A stretch of 36,687 nucleotides of DNA from a virus, in IMG/VR virus record IMGVR_UViG_3300049846_000803, positions 1-36,687 of that record; one strand, given 5' to 3'. The notes under the pieces were generated by a model, which saw nothing but the letters and a program-made list of their open reading frames with translations, was not told the origin of the DNA and ran no database searches. Each line of letters begins with the position of its first letter. Position 1 is the stretch's first letter. Position numbers and translations under genes: made by a program. Shown here piece after piece: positions 5,678 through 14,800 of this stretch.

Positions 5678-7548
5678 TGTCATCTCTGGATTACACTAAG
5701 TTTCAAGACGGATCACAAGCAGGTTCATCTAACGAACGCATTCAAAAGGAATGGTGGAAATCCAAAAACGATACTGAACTTGCTCAAAACATTGCAAGCG
5801 TGCTCAAGTCCATAGCAGAAGTAGACGGAAAGAGACAAACTCAATACCAAATCAGCGCAAGGCTTTACGGTAATGCCGACATTATGGGCATAAACGGACT
5901 AAGCTATACCAAAGTATCAAGCACTCAAAACGCTCTACGTGATCGTATTTCTTACAACGTAATTCAATCTTGCACAGATACCATTACATCAAAGATTGCA
6001 AAGAACCGCCCAAAACCACTGTTTCTAACCTCCGGTGGAGATTGGAAGCTTAAGCGAAAAGCACAGAAGCTAACCAAATTTATTGAAGGTGTATTCTACG
6101 AGAATGAAGTACAGAAAAGCGGACCAATTACATTCCGAGATGCTTGCGTGCTCGCCGATGGCCTAACTCATGTATATGCTCACGAAGGAAGAGTTAAATA
6201 TGAGCGCGTATTCCCTTCCGAAATATTCGTTGACTGGGTAGACGGTTTTTATGGACATCCTAGGCAGCTTCACAGAGTTAAGAACGTAGACCGTCAAGTT
6301 CTTGCAGAAATGTTTCCAGATCATAAAGAAAAAATAAACGAAGTAAACGCAGCAACTAGCGACATTCTTGGAATGTATCAAAATGTTGCAGACGTTGTTA
6401 CCGTTGCTGAGAGCTGGCATTTACCATCTGGAAATGGTGCCAAGGACGGATTGCACGCAATCACTATCAACGGAGCTACGCTATTTAAAGAAAAATACGA
6501 CAAGCCATTCTTCCCATTTGCTCGCATGAGCTGGAACAGACGCTTGCTTGGCTATTGGTCACAAGGACTTGCCGAGAGCATTCAAAACATTCAGCTTGAA
6601 ATCAACAAGCTACTCTGGGTAATCCAACGCTCCATGCACCTTTCTGGGACTTTCAAAATTTTTGTAGAGAACTCCTCCAAGATTGTTAAGGAGCATTTGT
6701 CTAATGACTTCGGTTCGATCATTGCTTACACGGGTCAACAACCGACTTACCTGGTTCCTCCTATTGTTCCTCCTGAAATTTATCAGCATTTGCTTACACT
6801 CAAAAACGCAGCATACGAGCAATGTGGTATCAGTCAACTTTCGGCGACGGCGCAAAAACCGCAAGGACTAAACAGCGGTAAAGCATTACGCGAATATAAC
6901 GACATCGAAACAGAAAGGTTCATGACCATTGGACAAGCCTACGAAAACTACCACATGGACTTGGCGAAGCTTACGATCTCTGTCGCAAAAGACATATACA
7001 AAGAAGACAAAAAATTCTCAGTTAATGTCCCAGGAAAAAAATTCATCGAAACCATACCCTGGAAAGACGTAGACTTAGAGGACGATGAGTTTATTATGAA
7101 GGTTTATCCGATATCTAGCTTGCCGCAAGACCCTACAGGCAGGCTTCAGACGGTACAAGAATATGTTCAAGCAGGTTTCTATAGCCCACGAACCGCTAAA
7201 CGATTGCTAGACTTTCCAGACCTTGAAGCTGTAGACGATCTACAGTCCGCAGAGGAAGACTACATCAACAAGATTCTAGAAGACATCGTAGACGGCAAAG
7301 AATATCGCCCACCTGAGCCAGACGATAACCTGCAACTCTGCCAAGAACTCGTGCTTGAATACATTGCGCAAGGCAAACGAGACGGTATTCCCGAAGACCG
7401 CCTAGAGCAATTGCGTATGTTCAATACTCAAACACAGGCACTTCTTATGAAGGCAATGCCACAAGCTCCGCAGACAGGAATGAGCAATCCTCAGGCTCCA
7501 GCAGTTCCAATGCAAGCAAGCGATTTGGTTCCACAACAGGCAGGATAA
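5677..7548 (+). CDS. Portal (head-tail connector) protein, 623 aa
   Basis: The portal forms the dodecameric ring at the unique capsid vertex, serving DNA entry and tail attachment. Evidence is position directly after terminase and before the scaffold and capsid genes, length typical of podovirus portals (500-700), and composition: a mixed alpha/beta N-terminal wing (ISYNVIQSCTDTITSKIAKN, about 89-108), a central stem region with long helices (SIQNIQLEINKLLWVIQRS) and a Gln/Pro-rich, probably flexible C-terminal tail (about 580-623). The Gln-rich tail may reach into the head or contact scaffold. No motif is diagnostic by itself, so the call rests on synteny and general pattern. Confidence 0.85.
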   Translation: MSSLDYTKFQDGSQAGSSNERIQKEWWKSKNDTELAQNIASVLKSIAEVDGKRQTQYQISARLYGNADIMGINGLSYTKVSSTQNALRDRISYNVIQSCTDTITSKIAKNRPKPLFLTSGGDWKLKRKAQKLTKFIEGVFYENEVQKSGPITFRDACVLADGLTHVYAHEGRVKYERVFPSEIFVDWVDGFYGHPRQLHRVKNVDRQVLAEMFPDHKEKINEVNAATSDILGMYQNVADVVTVAESWHLPSGNGAKDGLHAITINGATLFKEKYDKPFFPFARMSWNRRLLGYWSQGLAESIQNIQLEINKLLWVIQRSMHLSGTFKIFVENSSKIVKEHLSNDFGSIIAYTGQQPTYLVPPIVPPEIYQHLLTLKNAAYEQCGISQLSATAQKPQGLNSGKALREYNDIETERFMTIGQAYENYHMDLAKLTISVAKDIYKEDKKFSVNVPGKKFIETIPWKDVDLEDDEFIMKVYPISSLPQDPTGRLQTVQEYVQAGFYSPRTAKRLLDFPDLEAVDDLQSAEEDYINKILEDIVDGKEYRPPEPDDNLQLCQELVLEYIAQGKRDGIPEDRLEQLRMFNTQTQALLMKAMPQAPQTGMSNPQAPAVPMQASDLVPQQAG

Positions 7549-7821
7549 ATGGGCGTAAAGAATAAAACGTACTACGTTAGGTACTTCACCTACTACATTA
7601 ACTTCCCAAAAGACAATGACGAGTGGGTGGATCAAGTTCCATTTATTCATGATTTGCAATTTGAACTTAAGAACACTACATTTGGGAAAGACCCTAAACT
7701 TTGTCGAGACATTCTAACTTATGGTGAGTGTAGATGGACCGACAATAACGGGATCATTCACAGAGTTAAAATAGAAGAACAAGCAAAACCCCGCCGTTGG
7801 GGAACCAAGAGGGAACTATGA
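7549..7821 (+). CDS. Hypothetical protein between portal and scaffold, 90 aa
   Basis: The product is basic and rich in aromatic residues (YYVRYFTYYINFPKDNDEW at 8-26) and ends in KPRRWGTKREL. It probably forms a small beta domain. The ATG directly follows the portal stop with CAGGCAGG upstream, and its TGA overlaps the scaffold ATG (ATGA at 7818). Position suggests a role in head assembly, but no family is recognised. Confidence 0.6.
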   Translation: MGVKNKTYYVRYFTYYINFPKDNDEWVDQVPFIHDLQFELKNTTFGKDPKLCRDILTYGECRWTDNNGIIHRVKIEEQAKPRRWGTKREL

Positions 7822-8642
7822 CAAACGCAGCAGTCAGCGTACCAGCACAACAAGCACAGCAAACACAACAACAAACAGAGCAAGCACCAGCTCCTCAAAA
7901 AGACCTAAGCAGTCAAATTAGCTTGCTGGCTCGTAAAGAAAAAGCAGCAGTTCAGAAGCAGCGAGAGGTTCAAGCAAAAGAAGCTGAATTAATGCAGCGA
8001 TTGCAACAATTTGAAAGAGAACGCAAAGAATACGAAGAGGAACGCGGTTTATATAAGTCTGACCCATGGAAGTACCTGGAAAAGGTAGGACACAAAAAAG
8101 ACGATCTCTACAAAACACTAACAAACGAATACCTAAACGACGGCAAGGTTACACCTGAAGAAGTTGCCAAGACACTCAGAGAAGAATTAGCAGCAGTTCG
8201 CAACGAGTTCAGCGAGTATCGAAAATCTCAAGAAGAAGCCAAAAGCAAAGAGCAAGAACAGGCAATCGACGGCCATATCAATGCGTTTAAAGAAGACTTG
8301 AAAACGTTTGTTGATTCTCAGAAAGACAAGTTTAAGCTTACTAGCTTATTTGATCGAGACGCTGAACTTATCTATGACGTAATTGAAGAAAACTTTGAAA
8401 AAACACAAGAAGTTATGTCTCATGAGAAAGCCGCTGACCTTGTGGAGAAGTATTTCATTCAATTAGTTGAACAAGCAAACAAAGCTCTTGGTATTTCTAA
8501 GCGAGACGAGCCACACGATCCAAAAGAGGCTAGAGAACAAGTTAAAACTCTCACAAACCAAATCAATAGCTCTGCTCCATCCATGCTACCGGCTAAGACA
8601 GAGAATGACCGCCTAAAAAGAGCGCTTGCAGCCTTAGGTTAA
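7818..8642 (+). CDS. Scaffold-like protein, 274 aa
   Basis: A scaffolding protein directs prohead assembly and is removed before packaging. The start at 7818 has AGAGGGA upstream and overlaps the previous stop; an in-frame codon at 7797 is less likely. The N-terminus is Gln/Ala/Pro-rich (about 1-35), followed by strongly charged coiled-coil helix (about 40-160: KEAELMQRLQQFERERKEYE), then more helices and a C-terminus ending LKRALAALG. This is the usual scaffold composition, and the gene lies between portal and capsid genes. No protease motif is seen. Confidence 0.8.
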   Translation: MTNAAVSVPAQQAQQTQQQTEQAPAPQKDLSSQISLLARKEKAAVQKQREVQAKEAELMQRLQQFERERKEYEEERGLYKSDPWKYLEKVGHKKDDLYKTLTNEYLNDGKVTPEEVAKTLREELAAVRNEFSEYRKSQEEAKSKEQEQAIDGHINAFKEDLKTFVDSQKDKFKLTSLFDRDAELIYDVIEENFEKTQEVMSHEKAADLVEKYFIQLVEQANKALGISKRDEPHDPKEAREQVKTLTNQINSSAPSMLPAKTENDRLKRALAALG

Positions 8643-8796
8643 ACCTGTCAGTATTGATTTACCTGGCCTGTGGGAAGGGATGCCCTTGGCCAGCGTCGTA
8701 ATTCCTTAATACTAGTCGTGTCTCGTAAGCGACTATCTGAAGTTAATTCAATAAATCTGCAGTTACAGATTCCAATTAACATTTTAAGGAATACAA
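8643..8796 (+). promoter_or_regulatory. Structured leader before the major capsid gene (three hairpins)
   Basis: This 154-base gap holds three hairpins in a row. CTGGCC/GGCCAG at 8662-8692 encloses an inner AAGGG/CCCTT. TAGTCG/CGACTA spans 8713-8735. AATCTG/CAGATT spans 8754-8771. None is followed by a T tract, so terminators are unlikely. They may be mRNA-processing or stabilising elements for the capsid transcript. AAGGA precedes the capsid ATG. No clear promoter hexamers are seen. Confidence 0.5.
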
Positions 8797-10011
8797 ATGT
8801 CTCAATATTTAGACCTGACCGCGATGAACGCGGCACTCAAAGAACTCTATGACGGTCAAGTTGTAGAAAACCTAGTTTATGCTGACAACCCTTTCTTGGC
8901 CATGGTTAAGAAGAACACCGATTTCGGTGGTAAGTATAAACCAATCCCAATTATTACCGGCGTTTCGCAAGGTCGTTCTGCTACCTTCACGAATGCTCAA
9001 ACTAACCAAAGCCCTGTGCAAGTCGAGAGCTTTTTGCTTACTCGTGTAAGTGACTACTCTATCGCTACCATCGACAACCAAACGATGCTTGCTTCTCGCA
9101 CGGACAAAATGTCCTTCTTGGAAGGCGCTAAACTCTTTATTGACGGTGCAATCCGTTCGATTACCTTGTCTGAGGCTAGCGCTCTCTACCGCAGCGGCAC
9201 TGGCTCCATCGGCCAAGTTGGTTCGATTGCAGTTGGTGTTATTACCTTGTCGGACCCGAACAGCGTTGTGCAGTTCGAGGTGAACATGGTTCTCCAAGCT
9301 AACGCAACCGATGGCGGCACTCCTCGTGCAGCTCTTGGTTACGTTGTTGCTGTTGACCGTTCTGCTGGTACTGTAACTGTGTCTACCTCTATGGGTGGCG
9401 CGGCTGCATCGCCTGCTTTGTGGGCTGCTAACGATTACTTACTTGTTCAAGGTGACTTGAACGCTAAAATCAGCGGCTTGGCTGCTTGGTTGCCTCAATC
9501 GGCTCCTGGTGCTACTCCGTTCTTCAACGTAAACCGTTCTGTTGACACTGTTCGTTTGGGTGGTGTTCGCTACGACGGTTCTGCTCAAAGCATCGAGGAA
9601 GCATTGATTGATGCCTCGAACTTGGTAGCACGAGAAGGTGGTAAGCCTGATCATTGCTTCATGAGCTTTGCAAGCTATAGTGCTTTGGAAAAAGCACTTG
9701 GCGCTAAAGTTCAGTATGTTGACATGAAATCTGGCGAAATCGGTTTCCGTGGTATCTTGATCAATGGTGCAAACTCTGTGATCAAGTGTATCCCTGATCG
9801 TAACTGCCCAAGCTATACCGCATACTTGCTCCAAATGGACACCTGGTGTCTTGAGTCTTTGGGCGATGCTCCTCAGATTCTTCGCTACGGCGATGGTCTT
9901 GAGATGCTTCGCGTAAGCAACGCCGATGCTGGCGAAGTTCGTGTTGGTTACTATGCTAACCTTCGCACGAATGCTCCTGGCTGGTCTGCATACGTTAAAT
10001 TAGGTGCGTAA
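8797..10011 (+). CDS. Major capsid protein, 404 aa
   Basis: This is the main shell protein, HK97-like by position and length. It begins MSQYLDLTAMNAALKELYDG, with N-arm-like helices, then TRVSDYSIATIDNQTMLAS and a long mixed alpha/beta body. It ends in beta-rich sequence with Gly/Asn-rich turns. The gene uses a narrow codon set (GCT, GGT, CGT, TTC, TTG), consistent with very high expression, and is isolated from its neighbours by structured gaps at both ends. AAGGA precedes the ATG. It lies directly after the scaffold-like gene, the usual order. HK97 fold is inferred, not proven. Confidence 0.88.
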   Translation: MSQYLDLTAMNAALKELYDGQVVENLVYADNPFLAMVKKNTDFGGKYKPIPIITGVSQGRSATFTNAQTNQSPVQVESFLLTRVSDYSIATIDNQTMLASRTDKMSFLEGAKLFIDGAIRSITLSEASALYRSGTGSIGQVGSIAVGVITLSDPNSVVQFEVNMVLQANATDGGTPRAALGYVVAVDRSAGTVTVSTSMGGAAASPALWAANDYLLVQGDLNAKISGLAAWLPQSAPGATPFFNVNRSVDTVRLGGVRYDGSAQSIEEALIDASNLVAREGGKPDHCFMSFASYSALEKALGAKVQYVDMKSGEIGFRGILINGANSVIKCIPDRNCPSYTAYLLQMDTWCLESLGDAPQILRYGDGLEMLRVSNADAGEVRVGYYANLRTNAPGWSAYVKLGA

Positions 10012-10125
10012 ATAAAAGAAGGATTGGGGGAGGTTGTCTCCCCCTTCCCTCTCTGAACTTGGGGGCAAGTATTAGAGCAGTAAAACCGCCCTCCTGCCAA
10101 CGAAGCAGGTATTTAAAGGTGATAT
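10012..10125 (+). terminator. Structured gap after the capsid gene with a terminator-like hairpin
   Basis: GGGGGAG (10026-10032) and CTCCCCC (10038-10044) form a perfect 7-bp stem with a 5-base loop, followed by TTCCCTCTCT rather than a pure T tract. ACTTG/CAAGT (10057-10070) and CCTGC/GCAGG (10093-10109) follow. The first hairpin could be a weak terminator or a 3'-end stabiliser for the capsid mRNA. AAAGGTG before 10126 is the next ribosome-binding site. Confidence 0.5.
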
Positions 10126-10539
10126 ATGGCAAACAGATTTTTTAACCAATTCCGTAAATGTCTTGAGAAAGAACAAGTAAACTTGTTCGCACACGTAAGC
10201 TTTGGCGCTGCCGGTGCTCCCACTCTAGACAATGCAAACTCCAAAGGCATCAAGAGCATTTCCCGCGTTTCCGCTGGTAAATACACAATTGTATTTGGTC
10301 TCTCTGCTTCTAGTACTTTCGCTACTAACATTGACACCTATGTTAAGCTCTTGGGTCTTAATCATAAATTTTTAAATTCTTCTGCTCCAGCAGCCCCACT
10401 TAGCTACATTGTGACTAACTCTGTTACCAGCGGTTCTGTTGTTGTTCAGTTCACGGACTCTGCAGGCGTAGCTACCGACCCAGCAAGCGGTGAGCAAGTA
10501 TATTTAGAAATTGCTGTCGGCAACTCTAGCGCAATTTAA
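10126..10539 (+). CDS. Decoration/cement-like virion protein, 137 aa
   Basis: A beta-rich protein follows the capsid gene. A basic N-terminus (MANRFFNQFRKCLEKE) leads to NLFAHVSFGAAGAPTLDNAN, GKYTIVFGLSA, and a Ser/Val-rich C-terminal half. This is the composition seen in small structural proteins encoded right after capsid genes that sit on the capsid surface. The codon use is capsid-like. AAAGGTGATAT precedes the ATG. Decoration is inferred from position and composition; a short fibre subunit is the alternative. Confidence 0.6.
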   Translation: MANRFFNQFRKCLEKEQVNLFAHVSFGAAGAPTLDNANSKGIKSISRVSAGKYTIVFGLSASSTFATNIDTYVKLLGLNHKFLNSSAPAAPLSYIVTNSVTSGSVVVQFTDSAGVATDPASGEQVYLEIAVGNSSAI

Positions 10540-10550
10540 GGAGCAGTAGA

Positions 10551-10772
10551 ATGCTACCTATTCGCAAGAAAAAAGCAGTTACCGTAATTCTCGGGTCCCC
10601 TCATCAAGAGGGACCTGAGGAAAAAGAAGTTCCAGAAAGCTCCGAGGCTTTGCACGCTGTTGCAAGAGAAATCATTTCTGCTGTTAAGGCAGACTCTGAA
10701 GACGCTCTTGTCAAAGCACTCAGAGCATTTCTAGCTGAACATGAGGCAGTAGAACATTCAGAAATGGAGTAA
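10551..10772 (+). CDS. Small acidic helical protein, 73 aa
   Basis: AAGGAG lies upstream of the ATG. After a basic start (MLPIRKKKAVTVILG) the product becomes acidic and helical (SSEALHAVAREIISAVKADS, then KALRAFLAEHEAVEH). It may be a small virion accessory or assembly factor. The gene contains a strong hairpin at 10590-10619 inside codons 14-23. It lies between the decoration-like and head-tail adaptor genes. No family is recognised. Confidence 0.55.
   Translation: MLPIRKKKAVTVILGSPHQEGPEEKEVPESSEALHAVAREIISAVKADSEDALVKALRAFLAEHEAVEHSEME
10590..10619 (+). other. Strong hairpin inside a coding region
   Basis: The 5' arm at 10590-10602 (CTCGGGTCCCCTC) pairs with the 3' arm at 10608-10619 (GAGGGACCTGAG), giving 12 pairs with one bulged C and one G-T, around a 5-base loop. 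No T tract follows, so it is not a classic terminator. It may mark an RNA-processing point between the capsid and tail parts of the transcript. Confidence 0.5.
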
Positions 10773-10775
10773 GGT

Positions 10776-11498
10776 ATGTCTTTAGGCAATCTTACTTTGG
10801 CACAACTTAGAACACTGGTTCGCCAAGAAGGTGACTTTGTAAACAGTCAGTTCGTAACGGACCAGGAACTAAACTCATATATCAATCAAAGCTATTATGA
10901 GCTTTATGATTTGATGGTGCAGAAATACGGCGATGACTATTTTGTAAATCCACCGTATTCTTTTAGTACAGATGGAACTACTTATCTTTTTCCTTTGCCT
11001 TCTGACTTCTACAAGCTTGTTGGCGTTGACCTTGCTTTGGCAAATTCAACAGACTCATATGTTACGCTCCATCGTTTCAATTTTTCTGATCGTAATAGGT
11101 ATGCTGTGCCTAACTTTCAGTCTTTTTATGGCGTAACCAACCTTCGTTATAGACTGAATGCAGACAACATTTGGTTAACTCCTACTCCATCGCAAGGCCA
11201 AACAATTAGACTTTGGTATGTGCCAAGACTTACAGAACTTGTTGCCGACGGTGATGTGGCTGATGGAGTAAGTGGTTGGCTTGAATATGTTGTTATTGAC
11301 GCAGCAATTAAGGCAAAAGACAAAGAAGAATCGGACACATCTGTATTGATGGCACGCAAGCAAGCAATGATTCAACGCATTGAAGCTGCTGCAGAGAACA
11401 GAGACGCAGCAAACCCAATGACCGTAGCGGATAATCAATATAATGATTTGTGGTGGCCTTCTGGTTCTGGAAATGGCAACGGATCGGGGTCTTTCTAA
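10776..11498 (+). CDS. Head-tail adaptor-like protein, 240 aa
   Basis: The product opens MSLGNLTLAQLRTLVRQEGD then ELNSYINQSYYELYDLMVQ (32-50), a pattern recurrent in adaptor proteins of short-tailed phages that bind beneath the portal. A middle beta domain (about 60-155) is followed by a helix (VIDAAIKAKDKEESD, MARKQAMIQRIEAAAE) and a Gly/Ser/Asn tail. Helical bundle plus beta insert fits gp4/gp11-type connectors. Its stop overlaps the next start (TAATG at 11496-11500). Position after head genes and before the tail nozzle gene agrees. The assignment is by pattern and order. Confidence 0.7.
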   Translation: MSLGNLTLAQLRTLVRQEGDFVNSQFVTDQELNSYINQSYYELYDLMVQKYGDDYFVNPPYSFSTDGTTYLFPLPSDFYKLVGVDLALANSTDSYVTLHRFNFSDRNRYAVPNFQSFYGVTNLRYRLNADNIWLTPTPSQGQTIRLWYVPRLTELVADGDVADGVSGWLEYVVIDAAIKAKDKEESDTSVLMARKQAMIQRIEAAAENRDAANPMTVADNQYNDLWWPSGSGNGNGSGSF

Positions 11499-11809
11499 TG
11501 GGAAAGCGTGCGCCGCTTCAATACTCAACTGACAGAGCTGTTAATCAGCTCCAGCAGTACCAAGCGCAATCGCTTAATCCTCTTATTCGCAATCCGATAA
11601 CAAACGGAATTATATTGCAGTCTGTTAGCCTTGCAATTGGCACTAATACGATTAAACATAATTTGAACCGTGTTTTGCAAGGCTGGCATTTAGTAAGGAA
11701 AAGAGCTAACTCGGACATTTATGACGAGCAAGACTCTAACCAAAACCAAGATAAGTACTTAGTTTTAAATTCTTCTGCTCAAGTTGTAGTGGATATTTAC
11801 GTTTTCTAG
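11498..11809 (+). CDS. Small virion-associated protein, 103 aa
   Basis: The start at 11498 overlaps the previous stop by one base; longer in-frame versions would read through the adaptor gene. The product has ITNGIILQSVSLAIGTNTIKH (about 35-55), then NRVLQGWHLVRKRANSDIYD and a beta-rich end finishing VVVDIYVF. Proteins with this shape occur beside tail and adaptor genes in many phages and are likely beta-sandwich virion parts. Exact role unknown. The next gene starts seven bases later. Confidence 0.6.
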   Translation: MGKRAPLQYSTDRAVNQLQQYQAQSLNPLIRNPITNGIILQSVSLAIGTNTIKHNLNRVLQGWHLVRKRANSDIYDEQDSNQNQDKYLVLNSSAQVVVDIYVF

Positions 11810-11816
11810 AGGTTAA

Positions 11817-14800
11817 ATGGCTCTACAGTCGCAAATATTGAATGTGCCCCTTACTGGAGGGCTAGACACCAAGACAGACCCCAAGCAGGTTAGTGTTGGT
11901 GGTTCTGTTTTGCTAGAGAACGCGGTGTTCAATACATTGCAGGAAATCCGCAAGAGAAATGGCTATTCGACTCTTGGGACATCAATCGCTTCGACTACAT
12001 CTCTCAGCGGCCAGGCTTTTGGAGCAAATGTTTCTGCTGGTAGATTCTTGGCTAAGTTCAATGACGAGCTTGTTCTTGGCGATGGTTTCAACTTATTCAG
12101 CTATTCAGAAGACAATAACAACTGGGTATACAAAGGTAGAGCAGAAATCTTGTCCGTAACGGCGTCAACGATTGAGAACAACTCAAGCAATCTACAATAC
12201 CCAGACGCAGCATTTAACTCTACGACCAGACAGAGAGTTGCTGCCTGGGAACAGAATATTGGAAGCTATGTACCAAACTTACAAACTCAGCAAGGCGTTT
12301 ATTTTTCTCTATTTGATGTAGATACTGGACAAACGCTTATTCATAACGTTTCTCTATCTGCTGCTGGTTCTATTCCAAGATGTTTTGCTCTTGGAACTAA
12401 TACTTATATTGTTTTTTATGATGGTGTTTCTGCTCTTAAATGTACAACTATCACGCAATCTGGTTCTTATTCTACGGCAAATCTAATCACCGACATTAAT
12501 ACGGCAACACCGCAGTATGACCTTCAAATTATAAATGGTCTTCTGTATGTTTCATACTATTCTGCAGCCAATGGAATCACGGTTCGTTCATATAGCTCTG
12601 CGCTTGTTCAGCAAGCAGTAGTTCAAAAAGCAGCCGAGACCGGTGGATCTGGTATTGGAATGTTCTCAGACGCATCAAATAATGTTTGGGTTGCATATGG
12701 TAAACTAAACGCCGGACAGACAGACAATATTAGAGCATTCGTTATGAACTCAGCTCTCAGCGTTACTGTTCTTGCTCCGACTTTGATTGTTAACTTTGCT
12801 TTGATTGCTCCTATTTATGTTCAAAACATTACTGGTTGTTTTACCAATGGAACTGGCCATATTTTTTGGGATTATGTTCCGCTTCCATCTACAAATTTAT
12901 TCATTAACAAGTTAAATGCGGCAGCAGTTGCTCCTGCAGTCAATGCAAGCTTTAGCCAGGTTTTAAGCTACAATCCAGTAGATGCAACTGGCGCAAATCC
13001 AGACGTTTGGACTGGTCAAATTGTTTACATTCAAAACGCAGGGTACTACTACCAAAGCTCTTACAATCCCACTACTTCAACTGCTACTTTTATTAACCTT
13101 GGATTTTCTGGAAACGCTTCCCCTGGAAGTGCAATTGCAATTAATAGCAGTATTTTAAATACTTCTGCCACAAACTCAAATATTTACTATGGACAGTTAA
13201 CTATTGGTGGCGTTGTAACTGGTCCATATATTTTCTCTAGGTCAGGCACTCTAAACTCTAAAGCTTTTTTAGTTAATAACATACCGCACGTAATTGTTTC
13301 TTACGACTCAAGCACTGACCCAAGTTTTTTCTTGATGTCTTTATATAATTACACTCCAGTTGGTTTCTTATCTCCATCTGGTCCATTTGTTCCAAACATT
13401 GCTGCGAGAATTTTTGGAGGAGAAGGTGGTGGAGCATATCGCAAAACAATTCTTCCAAGCGCATATGCAGTATCTACAGATGTTTACGAAGTTGCACTTC
13501 CACAAGTTGATAGGGTTTTCACTACTACTAGTTTAAATCAAGTAAGCACATATTCTAACTTAGGAATATCTCTTTCTAAGATGGATTTCACTGTAAGCAA
13601 TCCACAAACAAAGGTTTTAGGAGAAAATCTACACATTGCAAGCGGTGAAGTAATTACCTACGACGGAAACACAGTATCAGAGCAGAATTTTCACTACTAC
13701 CCAGACGTTGTAAACGTTGTTGCGATAGGAGGAGCTAACGCGCTATCGGTCGGACAATATAGCTACATTGTTGTCTATGAATGGATTGATGCAAAAGGAC
13801 AAGTTAATCGCTCCGCTCCATCTATTGCTACTGGTTTTAATAACGGAATTGCTGGCCAACAAACTCTTCTTAGTATTAGACCTCTTTGCATAACAAACAA
13901 ACAAAACGTAAATGTTGTTATTTATAGAACAACGGCAAACGGAAGTATTTATTTCCGCTTAAATTCCCCATTGCAGCAATTAATTGCAAATCCATACGAC
14001 GGTTACATTAGTTTTACGGATACATATAAAGATACTTCTATTACAGGAAATGAGCAGCTTTATACGGAAGGAGAAGTGGAAAACATCTCTCCTCTTGCTC
14101 CCAAGCTTTTGTCTAGCTACAAAAACCGTCTAATGGTTACTCCATCTGAGCAAGACACGGTTGTCTGGTATTCTAAACAAGTTGTTCCATCAAGTCCCGT
14201 TGAGTTGTCTGATCAATTTGTTGAGAACGTTGGAACAACAGGCGGCGTTATTACAGCAACCATCCAAATGGATGACAAGTTTTTGATCTTTAAGAAAAAC
14301 AGCATTCTATATCTTGTTGGTGATGGACCATCTCCAAGTGGCGCAAACAATGACTTTATTGATCCGCAGGTTATTTGTTCTGACACTGGATGCGTTGACG
14401 CAAATTCTGTGATTTTGATGCCAATGGGAGTTATGTTTAAATCTGACAAGGGAATTTACATAATCGACAGAGGAATGAACGTAGCTTACATTGGTGCTCG
14501 TGTAGAGGCTTACAATCAATACAGCGTGCTGTCTGCAAAACTCATGGAGAGTGTAAATCAGATTCGTTTCTTACTTTCTAATGGAACAGTATTGATGTTT
14601 GATTATTTGGTTAATCAATGGTCTGTATTTACTAATCACTCGGCTGTTTCTGCAGATGTATGGCAAGACGTTTATGTTTATTTAAATTCTAGCGGCACTG
14701 TGTTTAAGGAAACACCAGGTGTTTTCTCTGACAATGGAAGTTATATTTCTAAAAAAATAACTTTTGGTTCTGGTCAGTTCTCTGGAATTCAGGGATTTCA

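Noticed and set aside
8872-9297. 141-codon minus-strand frame inside the capsid gene
   Set aside because: It is antisense to a strongly codon-biased capsid gene; such biased genes often leave the opposite strand open.
9439-9834. 131-codon minus-strand frame inside the capsid gene
   Set aside because: Same reason; no ribosome-binding site and no recognisable protein pattern.
10026-10044. Strong terminator after the capsid gene
   Set aside because: The stem is good, but TTCCCTCTCT is not a proper T tract and the downstream genes have no visible promoter, so full termination is unlikely.
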